64,000 nucleotides of DNA. Origin: an uncultured Anaerotruncus sp. GTDB lineage: Bacteria > Bacillota > Clostridia > Oscillospirales > Ruminococcaceae. The stretch is taken from assembly GCA_904398655.1 (NCBI GenBank), contig CAJFPF010000047.1, positions 1 to 64,000 on the forward strand. Reading direction: 5' to 3'. The position numbers and the translations under genes were made by a program. The notes beneath the pieces were generated by a model, which was given only the letters and a program-made list of their open reading frames with translations, did no database searches and was not told where the DNA came from. This document shows, one piece after another, positions 46,593-57,060 of this stretch. Position 1 is the first letter of the stretch. Every line of letters starts with the position of its first letter.

Positions 46593-46634
46593 AAAAGGGA
46601 GAGGGAGCGGTTAAACCGCTCCCTCTCCCTTTTG
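46593..46634. terminator. Terminator between the EEP gene and hslO
   Basis: Long stem AAAAGGGAGAGGGAGCGGTT/AACCGCTCCCTCTCCCTTTT. The hslO stop lies inside it, so its last codons form one arm. Confidence 0.9.
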
Positions 46635-47510
46635 TTCTACATGCTCTAAAAGCGCCCTCAACTCACTAGCCGAAAAAAGATACTTCTTATCACAGAAGTG
46701 GCACTCCACCTGTACCTCCCGCTCTTTCTCCAAGAGGGACTCCAGCTCCTGACGGCCCAGGCTCAACAGCGCCCTCTGCACCCGCTGTCGGGAACAATTG
46801 CACCGGTAGGAGATCCGCCGTTCTTCCAACACCTGCGGGTCAAACCCCGCCAAGACCGTCTGGGCAATCTCCATCGGGGTCATCCCCTGGTCTACCATCG
46901 TGGAGACCGGCAAAACCCCCTGCAAATTTCTTTCGATCCGGTCGATAGTCCCCTCACCGGCACCGGGAAGCAACTGAATCAGATAGCCCCCAGCCGCCCG
47001 TACCGTCAGATCCGGGTTTACCAGTACCCCTAACGCGCATACCGTAGGAATCTGTTCGCTCACTGCAAAATAACTGGTGATATCTTCAGCAATCTCTCCT
47101 GAAATAAGGGGCACATAGCCAGAGGCCGGTTCCTTGCCGCCCACATCCCGAATGACACTGAGCGTACCATTTTTTCCAACCGCTCCAGCTACATCCAGTT
47201 TTCCCTGAGGGTTCAGGGGAAGTTCCACAATAGGATTTTCAACATAGCCCCGCGGGTTTCCCTGGCTATCGGACACAGCAATGAGCGTCCCTGCCGGGCC
47301 ACCGCCAGCCAGACGCAGAGTGACACTGTCCTGCTGGTTTTTCATCTGACTGCCCATGATCGAGGCCGCTGTAAGCAGTCTGCCCAAGGCAGCAGTCACC
47401 ACTGCGGAGGTTTTGTGATACTGCTCCGCCGCAGCTACAATGTCCGTCGTGTCCGCAGCTACACAGATGCAGGAACCATCCGATGCGATGGTATGAATTA
47501 AATTTCCCAT
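46611..47510 (-). CDS. hslO: Redox-regulated chaperone Hsp33
   Basis: A 299-aa chaperone switched on by oxidation. It starts MGNLIHTIASDGSCICV and ends with the zinc/redox switch CNC (about residue 238) ... CHFC. Middle landmarks are GGGPAGTLIAVSDSQGNPRGYVENP and GMTPMEIAQTVL. The ATG at 47510 (AAGGA eight bases before) is preferred over the ORF-track TTG and the ATG at 47516. It follows the methyltransferase by 14 bp. Confidence 0.96.
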   Translation of the reverse strand: MGNLIHTIASDGSCICVAADTTDIVAAAEQYHKTSAVVTAALGRLLTAASIMGSQMKNQQDSVTLRLAGGGPAGTLIAVSDSQGNPRGYVENPIVELPLNPQGKLDVAGAVGKNGTLSVIRDVGGKEPASGYVPLISGEIAEDITSYFAVSEQIPTVCALGVLVNPDLTVRAAGGYLIQLLPGAGEGTIDRIERNLQGVLPVSTMVDQGMTPMEIAQTVLAGFDPQVLEERRISYRCNCSRQRVQRALLSLGRQELESLLEKEREVQVECHFCDKKYLFSASELRALLEHVEQKGEGAV

Positions 47511-47524
47511 GGTTTCCATCCTTT

Positions 47525-48265
47525 TCAAAGTTTCCTTGCCAGGTAGACCGCCCGCTGATCGTTTTCCTCTAGAGGGCGCTGGGTATCTGCCCCATAGACA
47601 GCCAACAACTGGTAACCTGTCCGCTCCAACATCTCTTCCAGCTGTTCCTGGGGATAGCAGCGTTCAAAAAAATGCTCGCTCTCCCGATGATAGACCCCCT
47701 GCTGCCGGATAAAAAAATCCAGAGAGATTTCTGTGAGCAGCTGTTGATCGGTCGTATTCTGCCAAACACAATAGAGGTCGTCCAGATCGTAGACAAATGT
47801 ATGATTCCCCAACACCTCCCGGTGTTTATAGGGGGTATTTACATCAAATAGAAGCAGTCCTCCTGGAATGGTAAAGAGGGAGACCCGCCCCAGCGCCCGC
47901 TCCAGTTCCCGAGGATTGGTGATATGGTTCAAAGAATCCAACGCACAGACCGCCACATCCACCGTCCCAAAGAGATCCAATTTTTGGAGAGGCTGACAGA
48001 GATAGAGCACAGGGCGTACCGATGGCTTTTGTTGGGCCTCTGACAACATGTCGTAGCTGGCATCCACGCCAATGACGTCATAGCCCAATTGGGCGAACTC
48101 CACAGATAGGCTGCCGGTGCCACAGGCCAGGTCCAATAAAATTGTGCTTTCGTCCACTGTCAGATACTGCCGGATCAGCTGGTCAAAATAGGCCGCCCGG
48201 CGCGGATAGTCAACTTCCTGCGTCAGGCGGTCGTAATAGGCGGCAAAAGTGTGGTAGGAGCTCAT
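47525..48265 (-). CDS. SAM-dependent class I methyltransferase
   Basis: A 246-aa methyltransferase with motif I LLDLACGTGSLSVEFAQLG and the acidic end of motif II VIGVDASYDML. Substrate unknown. ATG start overlaps the stop of the yerC-like gene by four bases (ATGA), so the two are coupled. Confidence 0.88.
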   Translation of the reverse strand: MSSYHTFAAYYDRLTQEVDYPRRAAYFDQLIRQYLTVDESTILLDLACGTGSLSVEFAQLGYDVIGVDASYDMLSEAQQKPSVRPVLYLCQPLQKLDLFGTVDVAVCALDSLNHITNPRELERALGRVSLFTIPGGLLLFDVNTPYKHREVLGNHTFVYDLDDLYCVWQNTTDQQLLTEISLDFFIRQQGVYHRESEHFFERCYPQEQLEEMLERTGYQLLAVYGADTQRPLEENDQRAVYLARKL

Positions 48266-48549
48266 TCCTTCACCCGCTCAAAAATAGCTTTATAGCCGTC
48301 ACTGCCATAATTGAGAGATCGGTTTACTCGGCTGATGGTAGCGGTAGAGGCACCGGTCTTTGCCACGATGTCACTGTAGACCTTTCCCTCACTGAGCATC
48401 CGAGCTACCTCCAACCGCTGACTCAACGCTTTCAGCTCCGGGACGGTACACAGGTCGTCAAAAAAGTTATAACATTCCTCCATTGTCTGGAGCGAAAGAA
48501 TTGCCTTAAAGAGGTAGTCCACATTCATCTCTTTCAGCTTTGTATTCAA
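48262..48549 (-). CDS. TrpR/YerC-type DNA-binding protein
   Basis: A 95-aa helix-turn-helix protein of the TrpR-like YerC/YecD family: FKAILSLQTMEECYNFFDDLCTVPEL, LSQRLEVARMLSEGKVYSDIVAKTGASTATISRVNRSLNYG. The latter is the TrpR-like reading head. The effector and targets are unknown. TTG at 48549 has GGAGG eight bases before it; the ORF-track ATG 6 codons earlier and the ATG at 48528 are alternatives. Confidence 0.85.
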   Translation of the reverse strand: MNTKLKEMNVDYLFKAILSLQTMEECYNFFDDLCTVPELKALSQRLEVARMLSEGKVYSDIVAKTGASTATISRVNRSLNYGSDGYKAIFERVKE

Positions 48550-48659
48550 TCCAACTTCCTCCCACATGTATCAAAATGGATTACTTCTATCTTACCATTT
48601 TAACTCATGAAAGTAAAGGCTTTTATGCATGAAACTTTTACGCACAAAAGTGGAACCGC

Positions 48660-49958
48660 TCACAGGTCATTGCGTACCAGATCCTCATAGCATTCCCGGC
48701 GAATCACCAGACGAGGAGTGCCGTTCCACACCAGGACTACCGCCGGACGGGGAACTCGATTATAGTTGGAGGCCATCGAATAGTTGTAGGCCCCAGTGGA
48801 GAGCACCGCCATCAGATCCCCGGGCTGTGTCCGCTGTAGAGGCATCCCCTCCCCAATCAGGTCTCCACTTTCACAGCACCGACCCGCCACAGTGACCACT
48901 GTGTCCTTGGGCTGATCCGCTCGGTTTGCAATCAACGCCTCATATTCCGATTGATAGAGGATATACCGAGGATTGTCGGTCATCCCTCCATCCACCGACA
49001 CATAGGTGCGGATTCCAGGGATCTCCTTTACTCCGCCCACTGTGTAGAGGGTGATCCCGGCGGCACCCACAATCGAACGGCCGGGCTCCATAACAATCAG
49101 TGGTGTGGCAATTCCTCGCTGGGCACAAGCCTGCTTGACCACCCGGGAGATCCCTTCCATATACTTGTCGTAAGGGATTGGGTTGTGGTCGGACAGATAC
49201 TTAATTCCAAAGCCACCACCCAGATTTAGAACCTCCAGCTCCCTCCCCCAACGGTCGTGGATATCCGCCAAGAAGCCAATCATAATCTCCGCCGCGGCCT
49301 CAAACGGCTCCCGGTCGAAGATCTGGGACCCAATATGGCAATGTAGGCCCTTTAAATGGATACCGGTGAGGGACAATGCCCGTTCCACCGCCGCCATGGC
49401 CTCCCCCGTTTCCAACGCGAAGCCGAATTTGCTGTCAATCTGGCCGGTACGAATAAATTGATGCGTGTGGGCGTCCACGCCGGGCTTGATCCGCAGCAAA
49501 ATGTTCGCTGTTTTTCCCTGGCTGGAGGCCAGCTCTCCCAATAACTCCAACTCGAACACATTATCTACTACGATATATCCTACACCGCATTCCAGCGCCT
49601 CCCGCAGCTCCTGGGGAGTTTTGTTGTTGCCGTGGAAGAAGAGCTTCTCCGGGGGGAACCCTGCCGACAGGGCGGTATAAAGCTCTCCGCCGGAGACCAC
49701 ATCCAGCCCCAGGCCCTCTTCCAGAATCACCCGGCAGATTGCCTTGCAGCTAAAAGCCTTGCTGGCGTAGGCCACCAGGCCCTTCCCATCGTAATACCTC
49801 TCGATAGACTCCCGGTAACTGGCACAGGCCCGGCGGATTTCACTTTCATCCATCACATAGAGAGGCGTACCGAATTGCTGGGCCAGTTCCACCGTATCGC
49901 AGCCGCCGATGGTCAGATGGCCCTGGTCGTTTACATCTAGGCATGGGGATACAAACAT
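48660..49958 (-). CDS. lysA: Diaminopimelate decarboxylase
   Basis: PLP enzyme that makes L-lysine from meso-diaminopimelate. The 432-aa protein has the PLP lysine in YASKAFSCKAI, HGNNKTPQEL, the HIGSQI stretch, LNLGGGFGIKY, EPGRSIVG and the GRCCESGD catalytic cysteine from the partner subunit. ATG with GGAAGG upstream. It follows engB by 85 bp on the same strand. Confidence 0.97.
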   Translation of the reverse strand: MFVSPCLDVNDQGHLTIGGCDTVELAQQFGTPLYVMDESEIRRACASYRESIERYYDGKGLVAYASKAFSCKAICRVILEEGLGLDVVSGGELYTALSAGFPPEKLFFHGNNKTPQELREALECGVGYIVVDNVFELELLGELASSQGKTANILLRIKPGVDAHTHQFIRTGQIDSKFGFALETGEAMAAVERALSLTGIHLKGLHCHIGSQIFDREPFEAAAEIMIGFLADIHDRWGRELEVLNLGGGFGIKYLSDHNPIPYDKYMEGISRVVKQACAQRGIATPLIVMEPGRSIVGAAGITLYTVGGVKEIPGIRTYVSVDGGMTDNPRYILYQSEYEALIANRADQPKDTVVTVAGRCCESGDLIGEGMPLQRTQPGDLMAVLSTGAYNYSMASNYNRVPRPAVVLVWNGTPRLVIRRECYEDLVRNDL

Positions 49959-50043
49959 CTGTCATCCTTCCTTTACAGTCAATCTATTTCCTGCACGCAG
50001 GGATGACGTCATTGGCATCCACACGCCACAGTTTACAGTGGAA

Positions 50044-50640
50044 TCATTGGGGGGCGCAGTCCCCTTCGATCTCTGCCACCACCTCTTTGACCTTATCCAC
50101 CCCTTCCCCAGTTTGGGAGGAGAATGGGATCAAAAGGATTTGGTCGGCACAGGGCAACTCCCGCCCCAGCGCCTCCAGGCGCTCCTGCCGCTGTTTAGCG
50201 GTCAGTTTGTCCGCTTTGGTGAGAACCACTACAAAGGGAAGCTCCCGATCTATGAGAAAATTGACCATCATCAGATCATCCGCCGTGGGGGGATGGCGCA
50301 TATCCACCAGCTGAAACACCAACTGGAGATCCCGCTCCTGCCCAAAATAACCACCGATCAAATCCGACCAACGGCGTTTTTCCCCTTTGGAAACCTTGGC
50401 GTACCCATATCCAGGCAGATCTACAAAGCGGATCTGTCCACAGCGGAAAAAGTTGATTGTGGCGGTCTTTCCCGGCACAGCCGACACCCTTGCCAGCTGG
50501 CGGCGGTTGAACAGCTTGTTGATCATCGAGCTCTTCCCCACATTGGAACGACCTGCGAAAGCGATCTCGGGTAGATCGGAGGGGGGCAGCTGGGCGGAAG
50601 TCCCGAAACTAGTCTCAAATTGTACGTTGTGATAGTTCAT
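50044..50640 (-). CDS. engB: Ribosome-biogenesis GTPase EngB (YsxC)
   Basis: A 198-aa GTPase needed for 50S assembly. G1 AGRSNVGKSS, G2/G3 VDLPGYGYA, G4 TKADKL; the VPGKTATINFF stretch is family-typical. ATG start; it sits after lon as in many Firmicutes. Confidence 0.95.
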   Translation of the reverse strand: MNYHNVQFETSFGTSAQLPPSDLPEIAFAGRSNVGKSSMINKLFNRRQLARVSAVPGKTATINFFRCGQIRFVDLPGYGYAKVSKGEKRRWSDLIGGYFGQERDLQLVFQLVDMRHPPTADDLMMVNFLIDRELPFVVVLTKADKLTAKQRQERLEALGRELPCADQILLIPFSSQTGEGVDKVKEVVAEIEGDCAPQ

Positions 50641-50679
50641 CCTTCTGTCCTCTTCTGTTACAAGCTCCCCAAAGGTAGG

Positions 50680-50708
50680 AATTCACCAGGGAGGATCCCC
50701 CGGTGAAT
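50680..50708. other. Inverted repeat between lon and engB
   Basis: GAATTCACCGGGGG/CCCTGGTGAATTC-type stem with a short loop and no U-run. Possibly a processing site in a lon-engB transcript. Confidence 0.4.
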
Positions 50709-50725
50709 TCCTTGAATCGGGAGAC

Positions 50726-53161
50726 TTACTGTGGGATGGGGGTATTGGCCTGAGGCAAAGGCTTTCCCGGCGAAGGCTGGGAGAGGTTCTCCAGGGCATT
50801 TAGCTCTGTATGCTTTTTGGGCTTGTGCACCAGGGCCACCTCTAACACGGTATCGATCTTTTCCGCCGGAATAAAGCGAATATGCTCCTTTACCACCGGA
50901 TCCACTTCCGCCAAATCGGGTTCGTTCTCCTGTGGGATCAGGACTGTACGGATTCCAGCCCGATAGGCAGCCATTGTCTTTTCCCGCAGGCCGCCAATGG
51001 GCAACACCCGTCCGCGCAAAGTGATCTCACCAGTCATGGCCACATCCCGGTGCACTGGTGTCCCAGAGAGGGCCGAAACCAGCGCTGTGCAAATGGTGAC
51101 GCCGGCTGAGGGGCCATCTTTGGGGACCGCACCCTCCGGGACATGGATATGAATGTCCTTATTCTTATAGAAGTCGTGGTCCACTCCGTACTCCTCCCAA
51201 TGGGCACGGATATAACTCACGGCCGCATGGGCGGATTCCTTCATCACATCCCCCAAGCTGCCGGTCAGCTCCAGTTTGCCAGCACCGTCCATAATGGCGA
51301 CTTCCACCTGAAGCATCTCCCCTCCCACACTGGTCCAGGCCAGGCCGTTGACCAGGCCCACTTCATCATAGGGTTGAATCAGCTCAGGTTTAAACTTACG
51401 GGGACCCAGATAGCTTTCAATGTTTGCGTTGGAGATGACCACCCGCTTGCTCTCTCCGGAGACAATCTGTTTGGCCGCTTTACGCAGCAGAGACGCAGTC
51501 TCCCGCTCCAGCTGGCGGACACCGGCCTCCCGGGTGTAGTTATCGATCAGGGCCATCAGGGCGTCATCTTGCAGTTTCGCACGAGATACCGTAAGGCCGT
51601 GGCGTTTCAGCTGTTTGGGATAGAGATGGCGTCTCGCAATCTGGAACTTCTCCTCCCGCGTGTAACTGGACAGCTCAATGATCTCCATCCTATCCCGCAG
51701 GGGGTCAGGAATGGTTTCCAGCGTGTTGGCAGTTGCAATGAACAGAACCTCCGACAGATCAAATGGTACCTCAATGAAGTGATCCCGGAAGGCAAAGTTC
51801 TGTTCAGAGTCCAACACCTCCAACAGCGCAGCCGAGGGGTCCCCTCGGTAGTCGTTGCCCAATTTGTCCACCTCATCCAGCAGCATCAAGGGGTTCTGAC
51901 TGCCTGCCTGTTTCATGGCGGCCATAATCCGGCCGGGCATGGAACCGATGTAAGTTTTGCGGTGTCCACGGATATCGCTCTCATCCCGCACACCGCCTAG
52001 AGAGATACGCACATATTTTCGTCCCATTGCCTTGGCAATCGACCGGGCAATAGAGGTCTTGCCAACTCCGGGAGGTCCCACTAGGCAGATAATCTGGCCT
52101 TTGATATCCGGCGCCAATTTGCGCACCGCCAACAGCTCCAGAATCCGCTCCTTTACCCGCTTGAGGCCATAATGCTCCCGATCCAGAAGGGCCTGGGCCT
52201 TTTTGATGTCAATCTTATCCGTCGTGTGCTTGTTCCAGGGCAGCTCCAACACGGTATCCAGATAGCCTCGGATGACCGCTGCCTCGTTGGAGTTTCCGGG
52301 CATTTTGGAGAGGCGATCCACCTCCTTATTCAGCTTTTCCGTAACCTCAGGGGAAAGCTTGAGCTTCTCGATTTTCTTATAGTAGTCCTGCAGCTCCTCC
52401 TGGCCGTCATCCTCCCCCAGTTCCCCGGAGATGGCTTTCATCTGCTCACGCAAATAGTATTCCCGCTGGTTTTTGTCGATCTGCCCTTTTACCTTCTCCT
52501 GGATCTCCGATTCCAAAGAGAGAATATCATTTTCTTCCTCCAACAGGCGAGCTAAGAGCTCCAACCGCCGCAAAGGATCACTCTGAGCCAGAATGGTCTG
52601 TTTATCCTCCACGTCGATCTGCATGTTCCCGGCTATGTACTCCGCCAGGTGCACTGGATCATCGCTGACCAGAGCGCTCACCACCAGTTCCCGGGGCATC
52701 CGGGGGGTCAGATAGCAGTATTCTTCAAATAGATCCTTTACCGAACGCATCAGCGCCTCGCATAGGGCGGATTTCGCGGGCTTCAGTGTTTTCAGAGGGA
52801 ACTCCTCCACCATACCGTCAAAATAGGGATTGTCACTGAGCAGCTCTATCAGGCGGGCCCGGTAAAGTCCCTCCACCAGCACCCGCCAGGTCCCGCCCTG
52901 GGACTTGATGATCTGTTTCACCTGGCCCACGACGCCCACTTTATAGATATCATCCGCGCCGGGATCATCCTCCCGAACGTTTTTTTGCGCCACCATGAAG
53001 ATCTTCCGATCCCCGTTCATCACATGGTTCAAGGCGAGGATGGACTTCTCCCGCCCCACATCGAAATGTAACACCATCTGAGGGAAGAGTACCAGCCCAC
53101 GCAACACCAACATTGGCATCCGCAGGCGCTCTGGGGCCACAGGTAGTTTATTTTCGCTCAT
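50726..53161 (-). CDS. lon: ATP-dependent protease Lon
   Basis: The 811-aa AAA+ serine protease degrades misfolded and regulatory proteins. N-terminal LON domain ([16 protein letters not shown]), Walker [13 protein letters not shown], Walker [12 protein letters not shown], and the Ser-Lys dyad in [11 protein letters not shown] and [10 protein letters not shown]. The ATG at 53161 has GGAGGATACTT upstream; the ORF track extends 67 codons further with no site. The last ~40 residues ([18 protein letters not shown]) are a low-complexity tail. Confidence 0.97.
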   Translation of the reverse strand: MSENKLPVAPERLRMPMLVLRGLVLFPQMVLHFDVGREKSILALNHVMNGDRKIFMVAQKNVREDDPGADDIYKVGVVGQVKQIIKSQGGTWRVLVEGLYRARLIELLSDNPYFDGMVEEFPLKTLKPAKSALCEALMRSVKDLFEEYCYLTPRMPRELVVSALVSDDPVHLAEYIAGNMQIDVEDKQTILAQSDPLRRLELLARLLEEENDILSLESEIQEKVKGQIDKNQREYYLREQMKAISGELGEDDGQEELQDYYKKIEKLKLSPEVTEKLNKEVDRLSKMPGNSNEAAVIRGYLDTVLELPWNKHTTDKIDIKKAQALLDREHYGLKRVKERILELLAVRKLAPDIKGQIICLVGPPGVGKTSIARSIAKAMGRKYVRISLGGVRDESDIRGHRKTYIGSMPGRIMAAMKQAGSQNPLMLLDEVDKLGNDYRGDPSAALLEVLDSEQNFAFRDHFIEVPFDLSEVLFIATANTLETIPDPLRDRMEIIELSSYTREEKFQIARRHLYPKQLKRHGLTVSRAKLQDDALMALIDNYTREAGVRQLERETASLLRKAAKQIVSGESKRVVISNANIESYLGPRKFKPELIQPYDEVGLVNGLAWTSVGGEMLQVEVAIMDGAGKLELTGSLGDVMKESAHAAVSYIRAHWEEYGVDHDFYKNKDIHIHVPEGAVPKDGPSAGVTICTALVSALSGTPVHRDVAMTGEITLRGRVLPIGGLREKTMAAYRAGIRTVLIPQENEPDLAEVDPVVKEHIRFIPAEKIDTVLEVALVHKPKKHTELNALENLSQPSPGKPLPQANTPIPQ

Positions 53162-53369
53162 AAGTATCCTCCATTCCGGAGACAGGTCTCCCAAATCCAA
53201 CTTGCGGGAAAACTCCCGCTTTTTGAAAAAGCACAGCTCTCGCTGTGCCCCACATTTCTTACGACCCTGCAACAACGTCAAACAGATTTTTCCACATTTG
53301 AAGGGTGGAAATTTTAGGCCAACAGCCAAGCAATCCTCCCACACATCATGGGATGATCCCAATGGGGTT
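53162..53369 (-). promoter_or_regulatory. Structured 5' leader of lon
   Basis: About 200 nt of untranslated leader between the predicted start of transcription (about 53363) and the lon ATG. It contains GCACAGC-GAGA-GCTGTGC followed by TTTTTC (53248-53226), which looks like an early terminator, and next to it GCGGGAG-TTTT-CCCGC. These could form an attenuator. No CtsR direct repeat or CIRCE element was seen. Confidence 0.45.
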
Positions 53370-53397
53370 ATTATACCATATTTCTCTCTAATTGCAA
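53370..53397 (-). promoter_or_regulatory. Predicted lon promoter
   Basis: Minus strand TTGCAA (53397-53392), 16-bp spacer, TATAAT (53375-53370). Confidence 0.65.
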
Positions 53398-53419
53398 CTC
53401 ATAAATCAGACCAGATTTC

Positions 53420-53458
53420 CCAGGAAAAGGGAAGAGCCCCCGTAAAACGGCGGCTCTC
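53420..53458 (-). terminator. clpX terminator
   Basis: AGAGCCGCCG-TTTTA-CGGGGGCTCT with one mismatch, followed by TCCCTTTTCC, just past the clpX stop and before the lon promoter. Confidence 0.65.
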
Positions 53459-53468
53459 AGTTCTGCAT

Positions 53469-54785
53469 TTATGAAGCGGAGTCCCGCCGGGCCTTCATAG
53501 GCCTCCGCCCCACACTGATCTGTAGGCGGGTGGGCTTCCGATTGAGATCCCGGGTAAACACAGGTTCTCCCTCTCCTGTGACACACTCTTTAGTGATCCT
53601 TACCGACTCCAAGGTGGGGTCGGAGGGCGCCTCATACATCAACTTCCCCAGCACCTGCTCCAAAATTGCCCTCAGGCCCCGGGCGCCAGTCTTTCTTTCG
53701 ATGGCCAATTTGGCCACCTCCTCCAAAGCGTCCTGGTCGAAGGTGAGTTCAATGTTGTCCAGGCGGAACATCTGCTGGTACTGACGGACCAGAGAGTTTT
53801 TCGGCTCTGTCAAAATACGGACCAAAGCATCCTGATCCAAGGCGTCCAGCACAGTCAGCACAGGGGCACGCCCCACCAATTCAGGAATTAAACCGAACTT
53901 CACCAGGTCTTGAGGGGTCACTTGTCTGAGCAGGTCCTCCCGGCTCTTGGCGTTTTGAAGCATTGAGCCGAACCCGATGGAACTCTTTTCCGTGCGGCGC
54001 TCGACGATCTTTTCGATCCCTTCAAAAGCGCCACCGCAGATGAACAGGATATCCTTGGTGTTAATTTGGATAAACTCCTGTTGAGGGTGCTTGCGCCCTC
54101 CCTGGGGCGGCACATTGGCCACGGTACCCTCCAGGATCTTTAGGAGCGCTTGTTGCACCCCTTCCCCTGAGACATCCCGGGTAATCGAAGGGTTCTCGCT
54201 CTTGCGGGAGATTTTGTCGATCTCATCGATATAGATAATTCCCTTCTGGGCCCGCTCCACATCATAATCCGCCGCCTGGAGCAGCCGCAACAGGATATTT
54301 TCCACATCCTCGCCCACATATCCAGCCTCTGTAAGGGTGGTGGCGTCCGCGATGGCGAATGGAACATTCAGCATTCGGGCCAGTGTCTGGGCCAGAAGGG
54401 TTTTACCCACACCAGTGGGGCCCAGCATCAGGATGTTGGCCTTGGTCAGCTCCACATCCTCCTCATCCCCAAAATAGATGCGTTTATAGTGGTTGTAAAC
54501 CGCTACCGCCAAGGCGATCTTGGCCCGATCCTGCCCAATGACATACTCGTCCAGTTTCTCTTTAATTTCCTGGGGGCGCAAGACAGTGATCCGATGGGGG
54601 CGCTCCTGGGCCGGACGGGCGGAGGAACGGCCCACATCCATCTCCCCATCCAATACGCTCTGGCAGAGCTCCACACATTCATTGCAGATACACACTCCAG
54701 GTCCAGCAATCATCCGCTGGACCTGACTCTGAGGCTTTCCGCAAAAGGAGCAGTGAAGCTCTCTGGGTTCTTCGTTCTTTGCCAT
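53469..54785 (-). CDS. clpX: ATP-dependent Clp protease ATPase subunit ClpX
   Basis: The unfoldase that feeds ClpP, including tmRNA-tagged proteins. The 438-aa protein starts with a four-cysteine zinc domain ([11 protein letters not shown]...[10 protein letters not shown]), then Walker [13 protein letters not shown], Walker [11 protein letters not shown], the GYVGEDVEN pore-1 loop, the [11 protein letters not shown] loop and [10 protein letters not shown], with an IGF-type loop read as [11 protein letters not shown] start with GGAGGTCACTC upstream. Confidence 0.97.
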   Translation of the reverse strand: MAKNEEPRELHCSFCGKPQSQVQRMIAGPGVCICNECVELCQSVLDGEMDVGRSSARPAQERPHRITVLRPQEIKEKLDEYVIGQDRAKIALAVAVYNHYKRIYFGDEEDVELTKANILMLGPTGVGKTLLAQTLARMLNVPFAIADATTLTEAGYVGEDVENILLRLLQAADYDVERAQKGIIYIDEIDKISRKSENPSITRDVSGEGVQQALLKILEGTVANVPPQGGRKHPQQEFIQINTKDILFICGGAFEGIEKIVERRTEKSSIGFGSMLQNAKSREDLLRQVTPQDLVKFGLIPELVGRAPVLTVLDALDQDALVRILTEPKNSLVRQYQQMFRLDNIELTFDQDALEEVAKLAIERKTGARGLRAILEQVLGKLMYEAPSDPTLESVRITKECVTGEGEPVFTRDLNRKPTRLQISVGRRPMKARRDSAS

Positions 54786-54858
54786 GAGTGACCTCCTTGG
54801 GTATCAATAACACAGATGCAGCGCCCCGGGAAGCGCTGCATCCTCGAAGTGGCATCAA

Positions 54859-55440
54859 TTAGTGATGCTCCAAAATCTTATCCACCAGGCCGTACTCCAG
54901 GGCGGCTTGAGCGGTCATGAAATTGTCCCGCTCGGTGTCCCGCTCGATGACCTCCAACGGTTGGCCGGTCTGCTGGGACATGATCCGGTTCAGTTTTTCC
55001 CGCGTACGCAAAATCCAATCGGTATGGATCCGCATGTCGGTTGCCTGCCCCCGGGCGCCGCCGGAGGGTTGGTGAATCATGATCTCAGCATTGGGCAGCG
55101 CAATACGCTTTCCCTTGGCGCCCGAACAAAGCAGAAACGCTCCCATAGAAGCCGCCATGCCGATACAAATGGTGGAGACATCACACTTCACATACTGCAT
55201 GGTGTCATAAATCGCCATGCCAGCGGTTACCGAACCGCCAGGGCTGTTGATATAAAGGAAGATGTCCTTGTCGGGATCCTGCCCCTCCAAATAGAGCAGC
55301 TGGGCCACCACCAAGCTGGCGGTAGTATCGTTCACTTCCTCGCTCAACATGATAATTCTGTCGTTCAAAAGCCGGGAAAAGATATCGTAAGACCGCTCAC
55401 CCCGGTTGGTCTGTTCCACGACCATTGGCACTAAACTCAT
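54859..55440 (-). CDS. clpP: ATP-dependent Clp protease proteolytic subunit
   Basis: A 193-aa serine peptidase. Catalytic Ser in [13 protein letters not shown], His in [13 protein letters not shown], and Asp in DTERDNFM. N-terminal [23 protein letters not shown] is complete. ATG start with GGGAGGG. It lies between tig and clpX in the classic tig-clpP-clpX order. Confidence 0.97.
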   Translation of the reverse strand: MSLVPMVVEQTNRGERSYDIFSRLLNDRIIMLSEEVNDTTASLVVAQLLYLEGQDPDKDIFLYINSPGGSVTAGMAIYDTMQYVKCDVSTICIGMAASMGAFLLCSGAKGKRIALPNAEIMIHQPSGGARGQATDMRIHTDWILRTREKLNRIMSQQTGQPLEVIERDTERDNFMTAQAALEYGLVDKILEHH

Positions 55441-55568
55441 CTGAAAAATTCCCTCCCGTCGGATTTCTATCGCCGCAACGGTTCTCTACCCATCCGCCAC
55501 GTTATCTGGCGGTAGGGCCCAAAGGGCCCTATGTATCTTTTGGCGCCGCCGGGTTCGGGGCGCACGCT
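55441..55568 (-). other. tig-clpP intergenic region
   Basis: 128 bp with two GC-rich inverted repeats (TAGGGCCC-TTT-GGGCCCTA at about 55515-55533 and a CCGCCAGATAACGTGGCGG stem beside it). No U-run follows; likely a structured spacer rather than a terminator. Confidence 0.45.
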
Positions 55569-56903
55569 TTATTCCGCTTTGCCCTCAGAGGATTCCTTTT
55601 CCTGGGGCTTCAATTCCTCAGGGATCTCTGTGATCACGGCACTATCCCGCACCAGATCCAGCGCCTTCCCCATGGCCAGGTTCATGGTGATCTCCTTGGC
55701 AGGCAGGATCTCCTTCACCTTGTCGGCCTCCATGCCATACTGTTTGGCAATCTTCCCATACTCCTCATCCAGCTCCTCCTGGGAAGGAGTAATCTTCTCC
55801 AGCTCCACAATTTTTTCCAGCGCCAAGCGGGTTTCCACCTGATTCTTGGCCTGGTCGGCAAACGTCTTGCGGAACGCCTCCAGATCCATCCCTGCATACT
55901 GCAAGTAAGTCTTCAGGTCCATCCCCTGGGAGCGCAGGCGGTACTCAAATTCCCGCACCATCTCATCGATCCGGCTGTCATACATGCACTGAGGAATGTC
56001 CGCCTGCAGCTTGCCGCAGACCTCCTCCATCAGCTTGTTCTCCACTTCTGTCTCGCTGCGAGAATCCTGCCGCTCCTGCAGCTTCTTACGGATATCCGCC
56101 CGCAGCTCATCCAGTGTATCGAACTCGCTGACATCTTTTGCAAATTCATCATCCAGGGCGGGCAGCTCCCGATACTTCAGCTCATGGAGTTTGCACTTGA
56201 AGACCGCCTCTTTCCCCTTCAGCGCTTCGGCGTGGTAGTTCTCTGGGAAGGTGACAGTCACGTCAAACTCGTCCCCAGGCTTATGCCCCACAATCTGATC
56301 CTCAAAGCCGGGGATAAAGCTGCCAGACCCCAACTCCAGGGGATACTTCTCACCCTTGCCGCCCTCAAACGCCTTGCCATCCACAAAGCCCTCGAAATCG
56401 ATGGTGGCAGTGTCTCCCTTCTCAGCAGCCCGATCCTCTACGGTCACTAGGCGAGCGTTCTGCCGCTGCTGACGCTCCAGCTCCCGCTGAACCTCCTCAT
56501 CGGTGACAGAATGGATGGTTTTGGTAATCTCCAGGCCTTTATAGCCCTCCAGGGAGACCTCCGGCTTCACAGTCACCGTGGCGGTAAAGGTATAGCCGTT
56601 GGCATCTACATTTTGCACTTCAATGGCAGCCCGGTCTACCGGCTCAATGCCCTTTTCCTCCACTGCCGCATCATAGGCTGCAGGATAGGTATTGTTGATG
56701 GCCTCCTCATAGAAGACACCTTCGCCGTAAAGTTTTTCCACCATCTTGCGGGGCGCATGCCCACGGCGGAAACCAGGAACATTCATCCGTTTAATATTCT
56801 TGCGGTACGCGGCATCCACTGCCTTCTGAAACTCTTCCGCGCCCACAGAGATCTCCAATACAACCTTTTTGTCCTCGTTGGTCTTCATCGATACGACTGA
56901 CAT
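55569..56903 (-). CDS. tig: Trigger factor
   Basis: A 444-aa ribosome-bound chaperone. The N-terminal ribosome-binding loop appears as NVPGFRRGHAPRKMVEKLYG; the PPIase/FKBP-like domain is GDTATIDFEGFVDGKAFEGGKGEKYPLELGSGSFIPGFE; a long helical C-terminal domain follows. The ATG at 56903 has AGGAGG; the ORF track starts 40 codons early. Confidence 0.97.
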   Translation of the reverse strand: MSVVSMKTNEDKKVVLEISVGAEEFQKAVDAAYRKNIKRMNVPGFRRGHAPRKMVEKLYGEGVFYEEAINNTYPAAYDAAVEEKGIEPVDRAAIEVQNVDANGYTFTATVTVKPEVSLEGYKGLEITKTIHSVTDEEVQRELERQQRQNARLVTVEDRAAEKGDTATIDFEGFVDGKAFEGGKGEKYPLELGSGSFIPGFEDQIVGHKPGDEFDVTVTFPENYHAEALKGKEAVFKCKLHELKYRELPALDDEFAKDVSEFDTLDELRADIRKKLQERQDSRSETEVENKLMEEVCGKLQADIPQCMYDSRIDEMVREFEYRLRSQGMDLKTYLQYAGMDLEAFRKTFADQAKNQVETRLALEKIVELEKITPSQEELDEEYGKIAKQYGMEADKVKEILPAKEITMNLAMGKALDLVRDSAVITEIPEELKPQEKESSEGKAE

Positions 56904-57021
56904 TCTACATCCTCCTGAAACGTACTTTAGATGCTTCATCGCTCCTGCCATGCTCGCCACGTAGGCTAGAGGCCACGCAGGAAAATCCTGCGCACAAATT
57001 TTCATGGAGGAACTATCTGGC

Positions 57022-57054
57022 AACTGGCGGCCCAGACCGCCAGGAACCCGCTAT
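57022..57054 (-). other. tig leader stem-loop
   Basis: CTGGCGG-TCTGGG-CCGCCAG (57043-57024) near the 5' end of a 150-nt leader before tig. Likely a stability element. Confidence 0.4.
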
Positions 57055-57060
57055 CGTAAT

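Noticed and set aside
51143-52000. 285-codon plus-strand ORF over lon
   Set aside because: Shadow frame opposite the Lon AAA+ domain.
53162-53362. N-terminal extension of Lon by 67 codons
   Set aside because: No ribosome site, it would start at the transcription start itself, and the family begins at the downstream ATG with a good site.
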